NCBI GenBank assembly: GCA_963691815.1
Contig: OY829646.1
Coordinates: 2,914,001 to 2,978,000 of the forward strand
Direction of reading: 5' to 3'
Origin: Echiichthys vipera
Taxonomy: Eukaryota > Chordata > Actinopteri > Perciformes > Trachinidae
DNA: 64,000 nucleotides
The notes below the pieces were generated by a model. The model ran no database searches. It was not told the origin of the DNA and saw only the letters and a list, made by a program, of their open reading frames with translations. Positions within the stretch are counted from its first letter, which is position 1; the number at the start of each line of letters is the position of its first letter. A program made the position numbers and the translations under genes. This document shows, in pieces, positions 57,840 to 64,000 of this stretch.

Positions 57840-59040
57840 GAGAGCTGCAGATAAATAGGGTGTGTCCAACAATGAAGTCAATTGTCACCAGATTTACACC
57901 AATAACTGAGAGGGATCTGAAAGTGTTCAATAAGAACAATGCAATTCAACTAATGATTATATTTTGTGCATTGCACTGAAATATATTATTTTGAAGGAGC
58001 TGATGTATCATCTGAAGAGGAACTTTTTGAGAGAAATAATGCTACAGAGTCAGGCTAGATGTTAGATATGTGAATGAAAACGGGTTCTATGTGTACTCTC
58101 AAGTCTCCTCTTTACAGACATGTCCACTTTATAATAATCCAGACAGTTTGGGACAAAACATACAGTTTTTCTCCTGCAGTATCAATGTGATATTTTTTCA
58201 GAGGATGGAGGTTTTTTCTCTGGATACTGACAATACAGAGGTTTCTGAGCAATTTACACAGCACAAATGCTCTCCATCCAATCACTGAAAAAAATGCCGT
58301 TCTCTCCAAATGTCAAACATGTCTGATCCCAAATCACATTTTGATGTTGATTTTTTAATCTATGTATGTAAATATGGACTCTTTCTTTAGGTTATGCAGC
58401 CTACAGAGGAAACGTTTGTGTTCCATCTTTCATGAAAACAGAAGTACATCTTATCACTGTGGTGTAACTGCCAGTAATAGATAGGGGTGCTTATGAGCAA
58501 TGAAAAACCTGTAATGAAAAACATGTATATTCCTAACAAGTTTCAAAGAACAATGGTGAATATTAAGAGAGAACCATCACTTTAAAGTTGAATGCTTTAT
58601 TCTTTGTTGTTTTGAAAAGTGTGTTATGGCATGGGGTTATAAAATTGAGTGATTATATTTTCTAACATTAGGAGTGTATACCTCACTCAAAATCACTATT
58701 ATAATTATTCCTGCCAGATAGAACCAGTGGCCCAAATTTGGGGTCCTGGCTCACGGACCCCAAACACTGTTAATGCTGAATTTGTGTCCGTTTAAACCAT
58801 TCGAGTTATTATTAGTTAAAATGTTGAGTTTTGTTGCATTACTTAAACAGTAGGTATGTTGTACTATTATGATGTGATCATTGGGTGAACAAACTGTTTT
58901 AAGGGCAGATTGTATCAAAATCTCATTGGCTCATCCACTCAAGAATAGTGTGTGCCTGTTTGATGGAGAAGGTTGCCTTTGAAAGAAAATATTGAATTGT
59001 CTATAAAGCATTCATGTTCTGTCACCTTGGATGTGCGTGT
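57840..59040. other. intergenic, nothing recognised
   Basis: AT-rich. A 10-bp perfect inverted repeat (tttggggtcc / ggaccccaaa, 58737-58764) is the only structure noted. Confidence 0.5.
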
Positions 59041-59049
59041 TCCTGCTGT

Positions 59050-59409
59050 TCTGCTATGCAGACTGCCATAACATGTGGGTCATGTTCACATTACTATAGA
59101 TATTGTTATAGTTACTGTTACTCGCTGGCTGCTTGCATCTCTGGAAGTGTGTCAGTCTCTCTGTCTTTTGTCTATCTTTGTGTTTCTCTCTTTCTCTCTC
59201 CTTTTCTTCCTCCCCAACCGGTCAAGACAGATGGCCGTCCTCCACAGAGCTGGGTCTGTCCGACGTTCCTGCCTGTTATAGGGAAGGTTTTCGTTGCCAC
59301 CATACTCTATGGGGAAATTGTTGGGTCTTTACCTACTCTGTAAAGTGTCCTGAGATAACTTTGGTTATGAATTGACACTATAAATAAAATTGAATTGAAT
59401 TGAATTGAA
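59050..59409 (+). mobile_element. LINE (L2/Maui-type) 3' end, (TTGAA)n tail
   Basis: Sense orientation: acagagctgggtctgtccg, cctgttatagggaaggtttt, taaagtgtcctgagataact, then aataaaattgaattgaattg. Antisense relative at 43739-43968. Confidence 0.65.
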
Positions 59410-60169
59410 CCTCATCACAATTCACTGTAATCTGGGTTAGATTCCTTAATAGTTTGGGGCTAGCCCTACAACATTTTATTTCATTCCCTGTGAGGTATAT
59501 TAAAACTGCATCTATTTGTAAATCAAAATGATGGGTCCCATTGTCGTTCAAGGTCCCAAATTTTAAAAACATGTCAAAGGCAGCCGTAACGACACCTGTG
59601 GGAATTTGATATCATAAATTAAAATGTAGGCTAATATACAGGCCCTTTGCCAATTTAGTTTAAAAGTAGAGATCATACATTCAAACTAAATTGCTTTTAA
59701 TCTTCCTTTTCTATTTTATTTCCCCAACTGTGATCTTACAGAATTTGTTCTGATTCTCCAAATGAAACTAAACATGATTGGATTCGTTTCCCCTATGAAT
59801 TTGATGACAGAAACTGACTGAGATATTTGAAATAGTCGACCTTGTTAGACAGCAGAACCACGGGCACACACACAGTAGAAGATCTCTCTGCTGCCAGTGA
59901 TTGTGTCGCCTTAATCAGCGTTTAATGGGGGCACGCAGTATTAGAAAGTGAAGGCAAACAAGCCGAGCACACTCTGAACAGGTGTGTGTAGCATCACATG
60001 GAGTCAGCCTACACCACACTGCATTCATCACTGCACCAGTCCCACCGTATAACATTAATTTATTCAAGCACCCCTAAAATCTCGCGGTGCTACCATTCAG
60101 ACATCTTGCATTTCACTGAATCTGGTTTTGGAGAGATTTTTTTCATTAAATGCACATTGTTCCGCACAG
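59410..60169. other. arnt2 upstream region
   Basis: No repeat recognised after 59420. 59830-60000 looks like single-copy sequence and may contain distal promoter elements of arnt2. No specific site can be supported. Confidence 0.35.
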
Positions 60170-60600
60170 AGACGGGCCGTTTTTAGTCCTTTGAACCCGG
60201 ATTAGTTTTCCTCCGAGTTAACGGATGTGAGGCGGTTGGACCGAGCCTCGCGTGCAAATCCCGCGGAGTTTAGACGGTCTCTCACGGGGCTCTGTAGTCG
60301 TATTGTGCGTCATCTCCATCGCTGCCGTTTTGTTATTTTTTCTCCATTGAAGAAACATGGCAACTCCCGCCGCGGTCAACCCGTCCGGTAAGTCGGATGC
60401 CCTGCATGTCGGTGGAGTCGAACAGAACGTGTAATAATGTTGTGTGGAGTGTAGAAAAGGCAGCTGTCTGTTCTTTAGGCTGTTGCCGGAGAGGGCTGAA
60501 GCGCCGACAGGCCGCCGAAGCCTGGCTCTAGCATCCATCCCCTTCCCCCACTGAACCGCCGTTCACAACACCGCTATTCTTCGCAGTTTTGTAGCCAACT
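60170..60600 (+). promoter_or_regulatory. arnt2: CpG-rich arnt2 promoter / 5' UTR
   Basis: CpG density jumps sharply against the AT-rich surroundings (cctcgcgtgcaaatcccgcg, gggccgtttt, gaagcgccgacaggccgccg) and the block straddles the first coding exon. No TATA box is visible before the ATG. This fits a CpG-island promoter of a developmental regulator. Confidence 0.6.
60357..60387 (+). CDS. arnt2: arnt2 exon 1 (first coding exon, partial gene)
   Basis: The ATG at 60357 (context gaaacATGG, A at -3 and G at +4) opens MATPAAVNPS and stops one base into the next codon at a consensus donor, gtaagt. MATPAAVNP is the conserved start of ARNT2, the aryl hydrocarbon receptor nuclear translocator 2: a bHLH-PAS protein that dimerises with SIM1, NPAS4 and HIF-type partners in neurons and hypothalamus. 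The next coding exon (bHLH) lies outside the window. The identification rests on ten residues, the CpG promoter and the expected position downstream of fah and ctxnd1 on the same strand as fah. Confidence 0.85.
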
Positions 60601-63320
60601 TAGCCGTCCAAACGACTCGGTTGTTGTGTGGTTAGATGTGTTTATTCCCACACGCTGTGATATTTCTGCTTCTGTTCTTCTCGGTAAAACTAGCCCAACG
60701 CGTTGATTTCGCCGAGCCTTTGCATTTCCTCACTGTGATACAAAGGTCGCTTTGCATATCGCTGCCCTACAGCGCTGCCCTTCATATGTCGTGTTTCACC
60801 GGAGACATTTGGACATTTGTTTCGGTGAAGGGAGGCAGACACTTCGGCTCAGCACAGTTTTGCCTCCGTCCCTCTCCTGTTGGTTCATTGTTGCCCGTAA
60901 GGCTTTACGTGTCCTTCCGGTAAACCGCTTTCACAAACGGAGCGAAACGCTAAACCATATTTCAAAATGTAATGTCGGTATAGCATTTTGTATTGGCGTG
61001 AGGTACATACCGGAGAGAACATAAACATTTCACGGTTTCTTGAAAACCGTTTTGCAATCCGGCATGTAGCCACCACACAGCGAGTAACGGGCATTAGAAT
61101 AATGTGTTAACTTTGAGAGCCGTGTCCCCTTTGTTGACTCCGTCCTCCCCTCAGTGTGCAGCAGGGAATGTCCATCAGCCATAAAAGTTTGAATTCAACT
61201 GAAATACGCGGTTCTCTGGTGGTCACGCATCTGTCACGTTAAATGTTTAAATAGAGTCTGGTCCAATGTGCTGAAGCAGGTTTTCCCAGCGAAAAGCGTG
61301 AGTGCCGGTTCAATTTGAATAGGTGCACTCTGTGTTAATAGGAAGACAGTTTATTTTCGTAACCGCCAGATGAGACAGTAACTTGAATGCATGATTCATT
61401 CATTCAACCCACGGATGAGACAGTACTGTGACCATCTCACCATCATTACTTTGTTTCTGATGAGCTTGATAATGACACTATTGCAATAATACAGCTTATC
61501 ATTTAAATGTGCTCCGAGTCCCTTGCCATGACAAAACATTTTCAGTACAATTCATTACAGTTTAATTATGTAATTGTACAAAATGTACGGTGGCACTGTG
61601 TGTGGATAGGCCTTTGCTATTATTATTCAGCATCATTAGAAAAACATTGTTGTATAAATGAATCCACACGGCAGCGTTTGCTTTCAGGGGCTGGGCGATC
61701 ATTTGACACAATCATATATTGTCTTTCAGTGGATCAAAGTACCGTGAAACAAAATCGGGGCGTCTAAACTGATAACAAGTACATACTAATTCAAATTTTT
61801 CATAAAATCGGATGTGTAATATTTTGAGTTTAGTTTTTACAAAAAAGTTGTCTTTAAAATGGGGAAATACACAATCTTTTTCCATATTTTTCACATTAAA
61901 TTTACACAGGCATATACAAAAATAGGCTTGACCATGTTGTTATTTCATAGAGACTACATAAATATTTATTTATTTATTTATTGAATTAGCAGAGAAAAGG
62001 ATACATTGTGTAATATATCATTACTGAGATATGCAATGAGCTTTATCGAGAGAGGATTTCGGCCACATCATTCAGCCCTGTTTCAGGCTGTACAAATAGG
62101 ATTTAATTTAGTATATGTGTATAAGAAAATCACACCAACAGGATCTGTCAAAATCAGGAAAGGATAGCAAAGTAATTATTCTTTAGTAAAGTGTCTGGGC
62201 TTCTGAGACCTCCATACGATAACACGTCAACCCTACTCTACCTCACGCTCTGTGCCTTTTCATTGGTAATGTAAATGAAGGGGAATATAAATAAAGAATT
62301 GTCTGGTTATTAGCACCGTGGCTGCATACACAGTGTTGAGATGAGGTGTTGCTCGAATGAACAATGAAAAGATGAGAAAATAACCCTTTCAGAAGACAAA
62401 ACCAAAACCTTCCTCTTCCTCTTGGTCATTGCAGATGAGAGTAATCCATCCCGTAAGGATGAGAGTATTACTCATATATATGCATCTTGTATGGGAGGAT
62501 GAAACCCTCCAGGCCAGGGCCAAACCTATTGCTTTAATTATTATCCCCTGCGTGTTATGTTTGTTATAATGTAATGATCCACTCAGGGTGGAGGAAAGCG
62601 TGCAGTGAGAGCTACGTGCAGCTCCTCTATCCGCTGATGAAACCCAGTTAGAATTAAGTCATGCCTAATGCTGCTGCTGTTGCTGCTGTAGCTAGAGGAG
62701 GACAAAGTTAGCGTGCTGATCTGTGATCAGCCCAGGCATGGCAGTATGGTCAGGTGTGTTAACCTCAGACCAGATGCCCTGGGATGTGGGAATGCTGTGT
62801 CACTGCAGGATTATCTCCAGCTGGCTGTCGCCCAGATCCAATTGGTGTAAGAGCATGGGAAACATGACAAGTGAAATGATCTAATGAGGGCTGCGTGTTT
62901 AGAGAGGACAAATCTGATTTCCCACTGACTGTGCCGGCTTGCCATCGTCTAATTTGTTCCGCCACATTTTTATAATGAACAGAAAATGTTTGCTCTTCTC
63001 ATGATAACATAAAAGATCTCTAACCCCCATCACTCCACTTAGCAGCACGAAAACAACATTTATTTGTGCACAAACTGCTGTCAGTCTCGTAGCTTATGTC
63101 TACTGATACATCCGGCTGCTTGTGTATTTGGTGTTTTGACCATTTGTGAAATGTGTTAAAGGGATAGTTTTGCGGTTTTCAAGTGTGGTTTTATGAGGTA
63201 CTTATCCATAGTCTGTGTTTTACCTACAGTAGATGATGGTTAGCACATAGACAGGAGTTCTGACATGAAAGCTAAGCAATGTGCTGCAGTGGACAGGGCC
63301 AGCACTAGAAACAATTTTAA
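60388..63320 (+). other. arnt2 intron 1 (5' part)
   Basis: Starts with CpG-rich sequence and then becomes AT-rich. 62640-62960 has balanced composition and no repeat signature, which could mark a conserved noncoding element. No exon seen. Confidence 0.5.
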
Positions 63321-63909
63321 GGGCGTACCCACACTGTCCATCCGTACCGTGCCACAGGATGTTTCACGGCTAAAGTCTAGTTCGTTTGACTAGTGAATGC
63401 AGCCGTTCATCTCCTAGGAGTGTCCACGGCCCGTTTGGGAGAGGTGGCTTTTATAAAGCACGTTTGCACATATACGAGCACGAGCATGCGCATGTACACA
63501 AGCTCGAGGCCTACGGCGGTTCTGACGTCATTTCATGTGCGCCTGTTCGGACATAGAAAAAAGAAGGAGGGACCATGCACGGACATTTCAAACAAAAGGT
63601 AAACGTTGGTCTGAGGTGGAGTGTTTACTGCAGATTTGGTCGATGAAAATATTCAAAAACAGTTGGACAAGACGCACAAAAACTCTGAGGTCTATGGAAA
63701 GATTTGTAAACAAAGCGACGCATCGCAATGACTTCAATCAATGCGCGTGACGTGTTATGGCGTGATGACGTATAGGCAGCAAGAAGCATTCGCCAAGGCC
63801 CAGGTAGTGTGAGTACAAACGGGCCTGGGCCGCGGGGGGAGAGGGAGGGGGGGGGACAAGTGCCCTAAAGCACGGGGCATGGTACGGATGGACAGCGAGT
63901 GGGCCCTAA
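63318..63909 (+). mobile_element. Harbinger-like element F with TAA target duplication and Myb exon
   Basis: Element 63321-63906 (586 bases). The ends GGGCGTACCCACACTGTCCA and, antisense, GGGCCCACTCGCTGTCCATC continue together through tccgtacc. Flanked by TAA at 63318-63320 and 63907-63909. Carries a Myb/trihelix exon on the plus strand, no transposase. An inverted homologue lies at 48003-48592. Located in arnt2 intron 1. Confidence 0.8.
63600..63735 (+). pseudogene. Myb/SANT (trihelix) exon of element F
   Basis: Encodes CLLQIWS and then, after losing one base, DENIQKQLDKTHKNSEVYGK in one uninterrupted frame. Its homologue at 48150-48285 is broken at a different point. Belongs to the transposon. 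Confidence 0.6.
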
Positions 63910-64000
63910 GACACCTTAAAGAGGCACCCCTAAAAAAATCCAGGCCTGCCCCTAAATAGTCGACCAAGCATTCATTGACCAAAGAATCATTAGCAGATCA

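Overview
The window is vertebrate nuclear DNA, almost certainly from a ray-finned (teleost, probably percomorph) fish. The evidence is compact GT-AG split genes in a background of transposon debris typical of teleosts: PIF/Harbinger, hAT and Tc1 DNA elements, L2/Maui-, RTE- and Tx1-type LINEs, a Ty3/gypsy element and a Penelope-like element, plus very long CA/GA/GT microsatellites. I recognise three host genes. I saw no tRNA, rRNA, CRISPR array or bacterial-style gene.

Layout. (1) 14-20413, plus strand: a complete 14-exon coding sequence for fumarylacetoacetase (fah), 418 codons plus stop, with all catalytic and metal-binding residues. Introns 11 and 12 are swollen by Harbinger-like, hAT and SINE insertions. 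(2) 20414-41000: a transposon-dense interval. It holds hAT remnants (21.9-24.2 kb), LINE fragments (24.7-26.0 kb), three copies of one two-gene Harbinger family (26.2-34.3 kb, one nested inside another with a CTG target duplication), an LTR end, the GIY-YIG end of a Penelope-like element, a broken copy of an uncharacterised repeated ORF (35.4-36.9 kb) and a small hAT MITE with a perfect 8-bp target duplication. (3) 41178-41385, minus strand: a one-coding-exon micro-gene for a single-pass membrane peptide of the cortexin-domain family (ctxnd1). (4) 41.6-60 kb: more repeats, including a decayed gypsy pol with its 3' LTR, a duplicated LINE segment, an 872-bp non-autonomous hAT and a broken Tc1. 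(5) 60357-60387, plus strand: the first coding exon of arnt2 (bHLH-PAS partner protein) in a CpG-rich promoter. The rest of the window is arnt2 intron 1, with another Harbinger derivative at 63.3-63.9 kb.

The order fah - ctxnd1 - arnt2 is, from memory, the vertebrate gene order (human 15q25.1), so the region reads as a conserved linkage block with fast-changing repeats between the genes. The genes are not functionally coupled: fah is the last step of tyrosine breakdown, ctxnd1 is a small membrane protein of unknown role, and arnt2 is a neural transcription factor subunit.

The most notable pattern is that at least five different DNA-transposon families in this window keep a Myb/SANT (trihelix- or MADF-like) DNA-binding exon while having lost, or never carrying, a usable transposase. 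Two of them can be dissected to the base by target duplications or by an empty-site paralogue elsewhere in the window.
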